Positions 45,360-57,099 of a stretch of 64,000 nucleotides of DNA are shown in pieces. Origin of the DNA: Portulaca oleracea (taxonomy: Eukaryota > Streptophyta > Magnoliopsida > Caryophyllales > Portulacaceae); NCBI GenBank assembly GCA_029582165.1, contig CM055892.1, positions 11,450,754 to 11,514,753 of the forward strand, in the 5' to 3' direction. The notes below the pieces were generated by a model that saw nothing but the letters and a program-made list of their open reading frames with translations, was not told the origin of the DNA and searched no databases. The position numbers were made by a program, and so were the translations under genes. Position 1 is the stretch's first letter; each line of letters begins with the position of its first letter.

Positions 45360-47755
45360 CTATGTGTCAAGACATGTTATGTTAGTTTCCTCCAATAAAC
45401 TATGGATGTGTTTAGGTATGTTTGCTTTGTTTATGGACACCCTGAGAATGAACAACGATAATAAATTTGAGATTAGATTCAAAGAGTCTATGAAACACAC
45501 CCTAGACCAAAAGTTTTGTGGGAGACTTTAATTAACTTAAGTTCACTAAGCAAAAGTTTGGGGAAGCCAATATAATCCAAGCTTTTCAAGCCTTTACAAA
45601 TTGGATATGGAATCTGGAAGTAACTCCTTTACATTCAACTAGTGGGATGTTCGCTTGGTAAATAATAGGTCGAACGAAGATTTCATTATATATGGAACTA
45701 AATGATTGAGGATATGCCAATTATAGTTCGGTGGAGTTGTTTCTTACGACTTTTTTTGCGTAACACCCCTTTTTTTTTTTGTTACCATGGAATAATCACT
45801 CTCCATACTGATAATACCCAATCCCAAAAGAGAAAGCGGTTCTACAGACATGATTGTTGGGTGTTGGATGTAGCAGAAGTGTAGACCTTAATAGGGGAAA
45901 CTTGGAAGGAAGAACAGGAAGTAGGAACAACCATGTTCCAAGTAGTCAAGAAGTTATCACAAGTAAGAAAGGTGCGTAAACATTGGTGCTTGCATTGAAA
46001 AATGAGAGGAAGCAAAAGTTGGATACCCCAATGGAGGAACATAAAAAAAATTCAAGACACGATAATGGAGGTTGGGTTGGAGGGTTAGAGCTTAGAAGCT
46101 TACTGTAAAGAAAACGCGAATTGCTTGAAGGCACACTAAGTTACTAAAGCATACTAGAAACGTACACAACTACGTTAGTTAGCTGAGGAAGAGAAGGTAA
46201 CAAAGTTCTTCTTCCAACAATGTATCCCAAATTAGGATGTTACTCCTTGACTCAGGAAAATGGACATCATCATAAGAGAAGACAACAACAAAAATCGTCA
46301 CCTATTTCCATTAGCATTGCAATTCATGCCCACTATAGTATGGTATAGTAGAAAGTTAATCCCAAGGGTGCTTCACCACTACAAAAAAATCAATTTAAGA
46401 CGCCGACAATGACATCAAAGTATCCCTTCAGGTCGGGAGAATTTATACAGCTATAAAGTAGCTAGCCAGACCCCCTCAAGGAACCAGGCCCACACAATAT
46501 CTCGATAGCTTTCTGTTAGATATATTGGGGAATAATGGGAGAGGAGATTTCTTCAGTAGTATTACAGGTACAGTACGAGGGACAATTGCTAAATGAAATA
46601 AATACCTTATATATTATGTTGATCCCTAAAGGTTCAAACCCTCAAAAGATCACGAACTACAAACCCATTAGCCTCTACAAAATCATCACCCAATGTCTGG
46701 TGAAGAGGATGACTTATCACTGATAGTTGGCTAACGGCTCATGAGCTACTAAGCCATATAAAAGGAAAGAAGCAAGGGAGAAACTTTGTATCAATTGAGG
46801 TAGACAGGAAGAAAGAGTATGATAAAGTCCAGTTGGATTTCCAGGAGGCGGTTCTCACAAAGCTACAATTCTAGAGTGATGGATCAGATTGATTAACCAC
46901 TATGTTACACAATTTGGTATGTTGTACTTATCAATGGTAATCCCACTCTTGTGTTTTCCTAGGCCTCAGATAAGGAGATCCACTGTCTTAATATCTATTT
47001 AATTTGTGTTTGGATGTGCTTGTGGTGAATTTGAAGGTGGAATAAATAGGAAAAAAATATAAAGGAGCAAAAATAGCAAGGGGAACACTAGAGGTAACAC
47101 GCTCTTTTTCTTTCTTTCTTTCTTTTTTTTTTTTTTTGCAGACGATTCGCTGTTGTTTACTGAGATCTTAGTGGCTCATTGCTTGAATTTGAAGAATTGC
47201 ATTGATACCTTCTACAAAGCCTCCGGTCTGGTCATTAATTTCAACATATTGCAAATCATAGTGTCGCCCTCCCACACCTGGAAGATGTTAAAGGAATGTA
47301 AGTCTTCTTTGGTTTTGAAGTGGCAGATTCTTTTCAGAAATACCTTTGTATACCTCCCATCATATGCAAATGGTAAACAACGTTGTTGGCCTTCATGTAA
47401 GATACGATCGCAAAACAGCTGCACCCATAGAAAGCTTCCCTTCTTTCTGCAAGTGGCTGACTTATGCTAATAAATGCAGCCCTTTCTGTGCAAAACTATC
47501 ACGTTCTTGCAATTTTCAAGATTTCGGTAACTCTAGCCGAAAGGTAAATCGTCAGATTATGATTTTTTTTTCTAGTGGAGCAACAAAGGACATAATGCAA
47601 AATACTATTTGGAAAAGGATTGACTATATATATCAAAGGAGACGAGGACTCGACAATAGGAAAATTGAGTGGTTTAGTGATGTTCTTCTCCCTAAACAAG
47701 TTTGGAGATTGTATAATAATCCCAATTTGCTACTGAGTTAAATTAATAAAGCTCA
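45360..47755 (+). pseudogene. Heavily decayed LINE ORF2, plus strand
   Basis: Scattered phrases in LINE order survive. VYGHPENEQR (about 45430) and FYRHDCWVL (about 45845) are endonuclease-like. LIPKGSNPQKITNYKPISLY (about 46625) is the start of the reverse transcriptase. FADDSLLF (about 47140) is its catalytic box. PKQVWRLYNNPNLLLS (about 47690) belongs to the post-RT region. Stops and frameshifts are frequent. A T run (47100-47138) precedes the catalytic box. Neither TSD nor A-tail was found. The phrases differ from the LINE at 27.6-32.9 kb, so this is a separate family. CACTACAAAAAAATC at 46378 looks like a CACTA terminus and may mark an insertion scar. Confidence 0.7.
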
Positions 47756-48341
47756 GTCTAAATGACAATCACTGTTGGAATATTATTCGATCTCATTTCG
47801 AGCCTAATTGATACCGTTAATAAAGGGTTTTTTGCTTGTTTTAGACCCCTAATTATGAGTAAGTCATGATGATTTTGTGTTTTGTAGGTTAAATCAAAGA
47901 ATAAAGGGAAAAGAAGGCCAAATTTCTTTAAAACCCACCTCCCTGATAGGTTGCTGGTGCTACATCAAGCGTGACACCCGCGACCAAAGCAGCAGCAAGG
48001 AGATTAGAATCCTGCCAAAACGTAGTGCCCGCTACAATTGGCGTCGCACCCGCTACAAACTAGGCAGAACGCCTTTGCTCCCGTGATAGGCACCGTAGCG
48101 CCCGCAATGACGATCTGAATTCAACACAAGTCTCCAAAAAAAGCCGCTACCAACATCGTCGCTCCCGCAACCAACTAGACAGGAGGACGTCGGACCCGCA
48201 ACAGATGAGTGTAGCGCCCACGAGGACGGTGAAAAATTCGACGAAAGTTAACCACCCAATAGGTTCGCGCCGGCGACGGTTGAGAGTCGCACCCGCGACG
48301 GCCCAAAAACTGCAGAAATAAAAAAAACGGCGGTTGCTTAG

Positions 48342-50233
48342 TGTAGACACAGATTTTGTACCGATAGATTCCATTCAAACAAATCGGACCCGAAACAGGC
48401 CACCAGGTTCCGTCTGGCCTTGCACCACCAAGAAGCGACCCCAATACCCAGAAGAACTCAAAAGCCATTGGGCCTTCCTCAATCAAAAGCTACCGGGCCA
48501 ACCCACTATAAAGAACCTTCATTTTCCGCCATTTCCACATACATGTGCCCATCATTTCGGATCCCATTTTTTTCACAAGTCTCATTGGCCTTTTTACTTT
48601 TGGTGAGAGTAAAGTACACATTCTAAGCTTTCCAACGCCTTTTGAATCGCCTAAATCGGAGTCCAGATGAAGAAATTATGGCCGTTTGAAGTTGGCTTAG
48701 GAAAAAAGGAAGGCCAAGCGGCCTTGCTTAGTTCCCAGGCCCAGAAACAGGCCCGAAAAGCGCGTCTGGCCCAGCAGAAAAAGGAAGGCCCGGTGGCCTT
48801 CCTATTTTCCTAAAAATTAGGAAGGACCAGCGACCTTCCTCGATTTCTATGGATCGGGAATGGATTGTCACGCTGGCAATCCGTGTGCTAATCAAATCGA
48901 TAGCCCGACGACCTTCTTTTTAATTTCGGATTTTTCTGCCATCTCCTTCCCTCCATCACAATTTTGATCCCATGATCACCTCCTTTGACCATTGACTTGT
49001 GATTTTTAAGATGGCCAAGAGGCCTTGCTATTTGTCTAAGGGGCATGATCTTTGGAATCATGTCCCCTCCTTCCATCTACATACATCCACCGTCCACCTA
49101 TAAAAACCCCCTCTCATCCACACTCATTCCATCAACAATTCTCACCAACAATCATCATCCTTACTCCTGAACTCTCTATACTATTCTATTCTATCATCTT
49201 TCATTCTCCATATTCTTCCTATCAACTCTCATCAACTACTACCATGAATTCTTCCCATCAAACACCCTCATAAAAATACTCTCCATCACTCTCTCTTTTC
49301 TTTATAATTATCATCCTATAACCTTACTCTCTTCATTTCTGTACTCTCATTATCATCATATTATCGGAATTTCCTTCTATCCTCCATAATTATCACCCAT
49401 ATCATCACCACACCAACCTCCAACCATTTAATCCTTCATTCCGTCATCCATCCACTACGAAGAAGGGATCATTTTGAAAGCTTAAGGTAAGAGTCGTGTA
49501 TATTTTCGTTATTGCATTTTCAACCATGTAATTTATTCTTAGATCATTCTGCTTGTACATTATTTTGTAAAATAAAACTCATTTTATTTTTGCATGATAG
49601 GAATATAATATCGTGATATTTATCTAACTTCTCCCCGCTCTTTTTCTTTTCAAGTTCGATTTTAGTATAGTTTGTTTTTTAAACAGGCGGATTCGAAAAT
49701 TATTTAATTCTCAAATTCGTAACTTTACCCGCGGACTTAGAATTCAGGTTCGTACACCGGAGTCATTTTTTTATTATTTTCGGTTTGTCGGTTTCCTTAA
49801 ATCGGCTGGCGACTCTTTACTTTTTTTTTAATCTCTTTTTATTATCGAACATGCACGTTTATTACGTCGAGAGAATTTATAAAAAATAATTTACATATGT
49901 CCATATTCCGATCCGGAGCCTAACCAAGAGTAAATACCATAGAAAAAATCATAGGCCATGCGACCTTTGATTTTTCTGGATATTTTCTGTTGGGCCTTAC
50001 CGATCCATAAGATTCATTTTTGGCCCGGATTCGAGTCAAAAAATAATTTGTAAATTAATTCGACGTAATTTGAAGCATGTGAATAATCAAAACTGATTAT
50101 TAAATAAATAAAATTCTCTTCTCGAAAATGAATTTCACAAAATAAAAATATATTTATTTAATGATTAAACAACCTTAGTCGGCTCCCGATCACCAAGTAG
50201 CGCATTCGGAAAGGATTTTTCCAGGGTCCTACA
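48342..50233 (+). mobile_element. Ogre/Tat-like solo LTR (1.9 kb) with perfect 5-bp TSD
   Basis: Ends are TGTAGACACAGATTTTG and CCAGGGTCCTACA. CTTAG flanks it on both sides (48337-48341 and 50234-50238). It shares blocks with the LTR at 42052-44746 (TCCAACGCCTTTTGAATCGC; AATCGGAGTCC) and with the minus-strand LTR at 62073-64000 (CCTTAGTCGGCTCCCGATCA). Dyads such as AAGGCCCGGTGGCCTT recur five or six times. CTATAAAAACC at 49099 is a likely TATA box. Confidence 0.9.
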
Positions 50234-50832
50234 CTTAGGGTTTGGGGGGATATTAGATTGCTTTCCTTTTATTTCTTTATAAACACTAGGACCCTAGAGA
50301 GAAAAATCATCTTTATCTTTACATTAGTTTTTCATTAGCTTTTAATTAGCTTTCATTATATTTGATCATGAGTCTTTATAGTTAAGTTTAATTTCAAGTT
50401 CTTTAGTTTCTTCGACTGTAATTCAGGCTTTCAAGTTGCAATTCAATTCAAGATTTCCATTATTCTTTCTTGCTTTCTGTCTTGCTATGTTGATTTCATT
50501 AGTATTAATTCACACAAATTCCATTTTTTAGTGAAGCGGAGGATTAAGGTTCCTCGAATTCTCCCTTTAGGTGAGGATTCGAGCAGTCTTAGTAATTCAG
50601 ATCACACTTTTTCTTGTTTGTTTGGGAGAAGATTCATGATCCAAGATTCAAGATTCAAGATTAGAGGACCGTATAATGCATTCCAGGTTAATGTTTTCAG
50701 TCTTAAAGTCAGTAATTAATTCAGTTCCTCTAGTACTTGTGATTAAATGCTTTCTTGAATATTAGTTTTCCTTCTTAGTTTTGATTTTTAGTTTATGTTA
50801 GAATATGTTAAGTTTTGTTTTTTGATTCTTGT

Positions 50833-52425
50833 CGATACGCCGCAAGTGCACGGGTGTACGTGTAGCAAGTATCAAGGTCGATCTCACAGGGACTTTGCTA
50901 ATTACACACCAAACTAACCTCCGCTAATTCGGTCGGGTTTTGTTTTGAATCAATCTAAAACTATTTCTATTCACTAGCAAATAGCAAACCTAACAAATAC
51001 TCACACAATTTACTTGGATTAATCAATATGAAAAACGCGTTCAGGGGATAAAACCTAAGTCACTTTATGAATAAAACAAGTGGATTGAACATTTATGTCA
51101 CTAATTTGGTATATTTTAGGGTCGATAATCACATAAATTCTTCCGTAGCGAGCTTTTGGCAATGAAACGGATTGCTTAGTAAAATTGATCTCTTGGACTC
51201 TTTATTGTGTCAATTTTATCTAAGTTAAAGATCAAATTATCTAATGACACCTAATTACAAAGTCTTCTATCTCTAGTTCACTTCATAACCAGTTTAATCC
51301 GAAGAGTTTCGATTATCGAATTTCTCCATTCGGTACTTCATTCACCAATCTAAATCCATGTTAATGGTGATCAAGCAAAAGCAATGACATACAAAATCAA
51401 AGGATAAATAAAATGCATTCAAACTAAATTAACATACTTGTTCAATCCAACAACACTCAATCCATAAGAAAAACCAACAAGGTTTATCCCCCAAACTAAA
51501 GAAAACTACTCACTACTTATGTCCAACTAAAAAAACATAACAAAATCTACTCTAAAGAGCACGAAATCTAAGAGAAAGAGAAGTAAACCGAGATAGAAAT
51601 CGTTCCTCGCTTGAATGCTAGTCGGTGGAGACTTTTGCTTCTCCACTTTAATGGATTTCTTGAGAATCGATCTTCAAACTCCAATAAACTCTCAATCTTC
51701 AATTATGGATGAATGTGGATAGATTTGTGGATGATGGTAGAGATGGAGGTGGATGGTATGGAAGGAATTGTTGGTGGTGGATGAAGATGGATGAAGATGG
51801 ATATTTATCAAAAACAGCCGAATCTTGCAATTATATAGCCATTAAGAGAAGTTGGAACGGCAAAATTGTCATAAACAGGGCCAACATGGACCATGTTGAA
51901 CCCAACACGGGTCGTGTTGATGGTTTATGAGAAATTAAACTCTCTGGAAGCCAACACGGACGGTGTTAAAATAACCACGGGTCGTGTTGGTTCTGGAATT
52001 TTCTGGGTCGTCTTGTTTCCACCATATCTCCTTCGTCTGACGTCCGATTGATTTTTCGAAAATCTCTAGGAGTCTACTTTGCATTGGCATAAGCCTCAAA
52101 GGCATAGCATATTTGTAGAAAGAATGGTGACCAAAAGAGTGGACATATATCAATTTCCGCACACTTTCTGCTATCTTACTCATAACTCCTTCATCTCAAC
52201 TAGCAATTGACCCTATAATATATTGTCGGTAAGCTCTTTCAATGATGAATTAAGTAGTGGATGTGAAATTTGGAGTTCATATCACTAATCTGCACAAATT
52301 GAACAAAACACAAAGAACTCAATTATGATAGCGAAATAAGATGATAAAAGATCAATTAAGCACATTAATCCTCGAATTTCACTATCAAAATGCTCCCAAT
52401 ATTTATTCACTATATGCCCTCATCA
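50833..52425 (-). mobile_element. Athila-like solo LTR (1.6 kb) with perfect 5-bp TSD
   Basis: On the minus strand it starts TGATGAGGGCATATAGTG and ends GTGCACTTGCGGCGTATCG, where CG replaces the usual CA. CTTGT flanks both sides (50828-50832 and 52426-52430). The phrase GAGATCGACCTTGATACTTGC near its end is typical of Athila-type LTRs. ACACGGGTCGTGTTG dyads occur at 51900-51990. Confidence 0.88.
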
Positions 52426-52588
52426 CTTGTCTTCTTTAGTGATTCTTGATTAGTTAGTTTAATTAATTTAGTTATTTACTGCTTTTCGTCATTGAAACCC
52501 TACCAAACCAATTCCCTATTAACCCAACACACCATCCCTGCAGATACGACAACCCTACTCTAAAACCACAAATACCGCAACCGAACAA

Positions 52589-52609
52589 TGGCGGCGTTGC
52601 CAGGGATGG
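52589..52609 (+). other. Primer-binding site, tRNA-Asp-like
   Basis: TGGCGGCGTTGCCAGGGATG is close to the Athila/Tat primer site TGGCGCCGTTGCCGGGGA, and directly follows the LTR end CCGAACA. Confidence 0.7.
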
Positions 52610-52817
52610 TGTTATTTGGTAGAATAGGTTATTGGTTTGTGTGTGAATAGTTTATTGCTTTCCTAAATTAGCTTTAAAAATAAAACGAAACAAAAAAAAT
52701 TAAAAAATTGAGAAACCACGAAAAAAACTTAGGATACAACAACATGAGGTTTAGGTTCATAGTCTTGTTAGTAATAGATTGGTTAGGAAAGAGGAACCCT
52801 CAGTAGAACCACCCAAG

Positions 52818-52958
52818 ATGGCCAAAGAAGCACCTAGAGTAACTCTGAATGACCAACTATACCTGTCTTATCACCCACCGCCTTCATGTTTTGTGTTACC
52901 CAACCTGCCTGCTGGAGTGACCTTTGACCCTAGGCAGCATGATAAGTGTTATTTGTGA
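52818..52958 (+). pseudogene. Start of a Tat/Athila-like gag (fragment)
   Basis: About 200 bp after the primer site an ATG opens a 46-codon frame containing MAKEAPRVTLNDQLYL and PPSCFVLPNLPAGVTFDPRQ, with EEPSVEPP just upstream in the same frame. Position and wording suit the N-terminal part of Gag of Athila/Tat elements. It stops at 52958 where a different LTR seems to begin, so the rest of the element was displaced or lost. Confidence 0.5.
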
Positions 52959-52959
52959 C

Positions 52960-54323
52960 TAAGATTCTGGGGTGTTTTGATAGTAGATTAGTGATGTTTT
53001 GAGTCGATTATGTATATACATACCCCCTAATTCTCTATTACGTACGATGTTGGTGTCTTTTTATGAGAGCTTGTAGATTTGGGAGCTAAACACCACTTTT
53101 AGGAGCATTTCAGGCAGGAGCAAAGACACCACGGGTCTCCACTTGTCAAGACCAGACCGTGGCTCGAATTTTACATGGAACGAAGCTCGGAACACCCAGC
53201 CAGCAGCTACCACGGTCAGACCGTGGTGATGGCCACGGGTCGTGGTGTCTTGTGTTGTACGTAGCAACATGCAAAGCCAGGCAGAACGACTAGCACGCAC
53301 TACGGTCAGGTCATGGCAAGCTCCACGGACCGTGGTGGGCTGCCACAGACTGTGGTGGCTTGGCTACGGACCGCGGTGGTCCGGCAAGTCACGTATGTTG
53401 GCCGTTTTCGCGAGATAAAGAAAGGGGATCGTCGATTATTCATCTGTCATTTCATTTTTCCTTTGTGTTCCTGGAGCTTTCAAGAGAGAAAGAAGAACCC
53501 TAATCCACCCTTCTACTCCTCAATCCTCCATTAAGAACCATGATTCAAGAAGAAATCATCAACCCTCGCGAGGAAGACGCCACCTCGAGATCGAAATACT
53601 CGACGGTTGTATTCTTCGTGATTATCTTTCTTTTCGATTTCTTTCTCTGTTTTGTGAATCAATCATGATGCTTGGAACTTGTGTAATGTTTTCTTTATAT
53701 GAGTGAGTAATTTCCTTGAATTCTAGGGTTTTGCAACCCGAAACAATGTAGTTTGGTTGAATGTTTATAGTCTGTACATGAATTCTTAAGGCCAGGAATG
53801 CTTGTAATTTAAGATTAACCTGAGAAGTACTAAAATGTGAATTAGGATAATCTGACTACCAACTTTTCTACCTAGTTTTGTGAAATTTGAGAAAAGAATA
53901 GCAGACTAGGGAAACTTTTGATACCAGAATATTTGAGACCTTCAACTTCAATTAACTTGAAAAGCATATGAAAGTTGTAATTTAGGTTAATTGGGGTAAT
54001 TCTATTAGCATCGAAAGAGCAGTAGAGTTCTTATGGTCATCGTTCTTGATTCATTCTTGAATGTATGATTGTGTGATATAGGTTTTAGTAATCGAACTCG
54101 TTGCTAGGTTAGCATTTCCCTGGATGTCTTTCTCTCTTGATTGAATCCCTTATTGTTTTTCCTTGCTTTATTAGTTCTATTAGATTTTAAAAGACCTTTC
54201 TAAATTCAAAACTCAGTTAGCTTAGCAATCACATGGAGACTAGTTTACTGAGCTGCTAGTTGAGTCTATGTGGGATCGACCTTGACGTGCTACTCCGTAC
54301 ACCATGCGCTTGTGGCCCTGTCA
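52960..54323 (+). mobile_element. Athila-like LTR, plus strand, followed by decayed primer site
   Basis: Its end reads GGGATCGACCTTGACGTGCT ... GGCCCTGTCA and is followed by TTTTTGACGCTGTTGCTGGG (54326-54345), a mutated tRNA-Asp-type primer site. Dyads based on CCACGGNCNGTGG recur at 53120-53370. The left end is not fixed. It is a second Athila-like lineage beside the solo LTR at 50833-52425. Confidence 0.6.
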
Positions 54324-54392
54324 AGTTTTTGACGCTGTTGCTGGGGACTTTGTCCCTAACAGTCATTAAACGAACCCTCTTTAGGTTGACTA

Positions 54393-54515
54393 AGCTGTTT
54401 TTCTTCTTCTTGTTGGGCTTATATTACCGGTTCCATGGGCCCAATGACACATTTTGGCCCAAATGACTTGTCGAGTTGAGTCGGGATTACTTCGGTGTAA
54501 ATCCCGGTGTCTACA
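54393..54515 (-). repeat. Truncated 3' LTR of the 54.4-64 kb element
   Basis: Minus strand start TGTAGACACCGGGATTTACA at 54515. The segment 54412-54468 (GGGCTTATATTACCGGTT, GGCCCAATGAC, TTTTGGCCCAAATG) recurs at 63948-64000 in the same orientation, inside the 5' LTR. Only about 120 bp of the ~2 kb LTR remain. Confidence 0.75.
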
Positions 54516-54534
54516 GAGAGCCTCCACTTTGATC
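54516..54534 (-). other. Polypurine tract of the Ogre-like element
   Basis: The minus strand reads GATCAAAGTGGAGGCTCTC directly before TGTAGACACC, as expected for the plus-strand primer next to a 3' LTR. Confidence 0.65.
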
Positions 54535-54900
54535 GAGTCCGATTAGGACGAAGGTCAAAATAGCCTGAGGATATGACTTTGGGTTACAAAGCCTGGGGTG
54601 ATTCCTGAAAGCTGAGTCCTGCATCGCGGTTGTGGGCGGCAGGCGCCCCTCTAGGGATGATCTTAAGCAAGAATGATGCTCTACTTGACAGTTGATGAGT
54701 CGTGCGCTGATCTCAGGCGAGAATGACGCCCTACTTAAAGTGGTCTCAGGCGTCTAATGACAAACTTACTTGAAGATGTGGGCTGAAAATTGGAAGCTTC
54801 GTATTGTGTCGCAGTTTGATGTTGATGAAATTGTCGGAGGCCTTTAGGTGGCAACCATTGGACGACTGAAGATGTTGTTGATGGTGTCATCGTTGCTCTT

Positions 54901-55445
54901 TTATGTGGCAACCGGATGATAGCAACCTTTTATGCAGCAGCTGGATGATGGTGGTCCCTTTTAGCGGTGAACGGAGGACAACAACCTTTTATGCGGAAAC
55001 TGGATTATGGTGGTCCCTTTTAGCGGCGACCGGAGGACAGCAACCTTTTATGCGGCGACTGGATGGATGGTGATCCCTTTTAGTGGTGACCGGAGGACAA
55101 CAACCTTTTATGCGGCAGCTGGATGATGGTGGTCCCTTTTAGCTGCGACCGGAGGACAGCAACCTTTTATGCGGTGGCTGGATGATGGTGATCCCTTTTT
55201 GTGGTGACCGGACGACAGCAACCTTTTATGCGGCGGCTAGATGACGGTGGTCCATTTTAGCGGCGACCGGAGGACAGGAACCTTTTATGCGACGGTCGAA
55301 TGATGGTGGTCCCTTTTAGTGGCGACCGGACGACAGCAACCTTTTATGCGGCGGCTGGATGACGATGGTCCTTTTTAGCGGCGACCGGACGACAACAACC
55401 TTTTATGCGGCGGCTGGATGACGCTGGTCCTTTTTAGCGACAACC
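54901..55445. repeat. Tandem array of a 59-bp unit, nine copies
   Basis: AACCTTTTATGCGG recurs at 54924, 54983, 55042, 55102, 55161, 55220, 55279, 55338 and 55397, a spacing of 59-60 bp. Units differ at several positions. The period is not a multiple of three, so it does not encode a repeat protein. Confidence 0.92.
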
Positions 55446-56432
55446 TGAAAATCACAAGAAAATGAAGTGTTAGTTTTTTTTCTGAAATGTAAGAGGGATT
55501 ATTGGTTCAGATTTTTACCTGAGCCTCGGAAACCCTTGGGCCACGAGGTTTGGGCTGACAACTTTGGATTGTGTGGGCTGACACTTGGAAGCTTCGTCCT
55601 ATGTTACGGTTGATGCTGATGTTCTAGTCTTTCCCAAAGTCGTTCCAGTTTTTCTCGGTGTCATTTGTTTGGCATGTTAAAGCCCAGGGACTCCACTGAT
55701 TGCAATGTCGGCGGCCGTGGGCTAGTGTCTTCACCGGTCACGATGTCAATGGTTCTGATGTTGGGGACTTACGCCAATCTCCGCCAGCGACCCTGTTTTT
55801 GGTCTTTTTAATGATGATGACATTTTTTATGCCAACGAGACTTCACTGGACGTGATGCCGGTGGTTCTTATTCCTGAGATTACGTTGAACTCGATGTCGA
55901 CGACTCTTATTGCTGAGACTATGTCGAGCTCTGCCGGCGGCTCTGGATTTTTTCGATTTGATGATGGCAATTTGATGCCGAGGAACTTCACAGAAACTCT
56001 GCCGATGGCCCTTATTTTCCATAAATTTTGCTTCAAGCGCATAGGTGCCAAAATTTCACTGTGGGAATGGATTCTTGAATTCGTATTAGTCAAGTGAAGA
56101 TTATGTCCTTCCTGTCGGATATGCACCATTCGTGTCTGGCTGATGATGCATGACTTGACTTGTCCAGCAAGAGTTGGATTTAGAGATTGCTCTAATCTTC
56201 CTCTCAGTGACTGGAAACCATGTCGACCGGTCTGACTGAGATCGCATATGGGCTTAAACAGCCCCCTGTGTTGCGTTCTGGAGCAACGATGTGGCACTTC
56301 CTTGCTTCTTTCAGATATACGGGTATGCATGCAACTAGTCTACTAAACTCTTGCACAAACAATGCAATTTTGTTTTATTTTTGACAGAAGCATTCATGCA
56401 CTCATGCAGTTATACACAACTATCATCTTTAT

Positions 56433-56592
56433 GTACGACAAACTGACTCGATACACGACAAATTGACTCGATACATAACAGACTGACTCAATGCATGACA
56501 AACATACTCAATGCACAACAGACTGATTCAACAGACTGACTTGATGCATGAAAAATTGACTCAATGTACGACCACTGACTCTATGAGGCCCT
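56433..56592. repeat. Tandem array of a ~20-21-bp unit
   Basis: The consensus is close to GACTCGATGCATGACAAA, with about seven to eight degenerate copies. A second, ~20-bp array (TTTCCTAAGACAATG) follows at 56707-56805. Confidence 0.75.
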
Positions 56593-57099
56593 AACACAAC
56601 TTATAGATGCAATGCAAACCTATTATGCCTAAACAAGATACACACATGATGCTTTTATGCATCTATACATGCAATGCATGCAGACAACCGCCCCCCCGAC
56701 TTTATATTTAGACAAAGCTTTTCTTGGACAATGATTTTCTAAGACAATGCTTTCCTAAGACAATGTTTTCCTAAAACCATGACTCCTTAAGACAATGCTT
56801 TCTAAGGATCAAGGCCACTCGTGGGGAATTTCAGGAAAATTTAGGATGGGTAATGTTTTGATCCACGGGACAGGGAATAAAGATGGAGGCAACAGGCCTG
56901 AAGTATGTGTTTCATGAATGAGCTTGATTGCTTGCAAATGTATGCTGATATATGACAAGCCCCCGGTTTGGCATAGACTCTTGATGACACTGTCCTGCTT
57001 TGGAGAGCACCTTGGAGATTTACAAGCCCCCTGTTTCGATGTGGATTGACAAAATGATGCATGGGGACCATAGAATTGGAGGAGGCATAGTCCTTAGTA

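Larger units (their letters stand above)
47809..52588 (+). mobile_element. Tat/Athila-like 5' LTR split by two solo LTR insertions
   Basis: The parts are 47809-48341, 50234-50832 and 52431-52588. Removing the two insertions with their TSDs gives a continuous LTR of roughly 1.3 kb that ends AACCGAACA directly before a primer site at 52589. The first part has repeated GCACCCGC / GCGCCCGC motifs; the second has TTTATAAACACTAGGACCC, a likely TATA region near 50276. The left end is uncertain (TGATACCG at 47809 or TGTTGGAA at 47773). Confidence 0.65.

Noticed and set aside
54901..55445. CRISPR-like array
   Set aside because: The 59-bp units are contiguous without unique spacers, and the genome is clearly plant nuclear.
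55827..56330. 167-codon minus-strand frame in the Ogre-like interior, considered as gag
   Set aside because: No retroelement motif or zinc knuckle; it lies in degenerate short repeats, and the frame looks like chance in GC-richer DNA.
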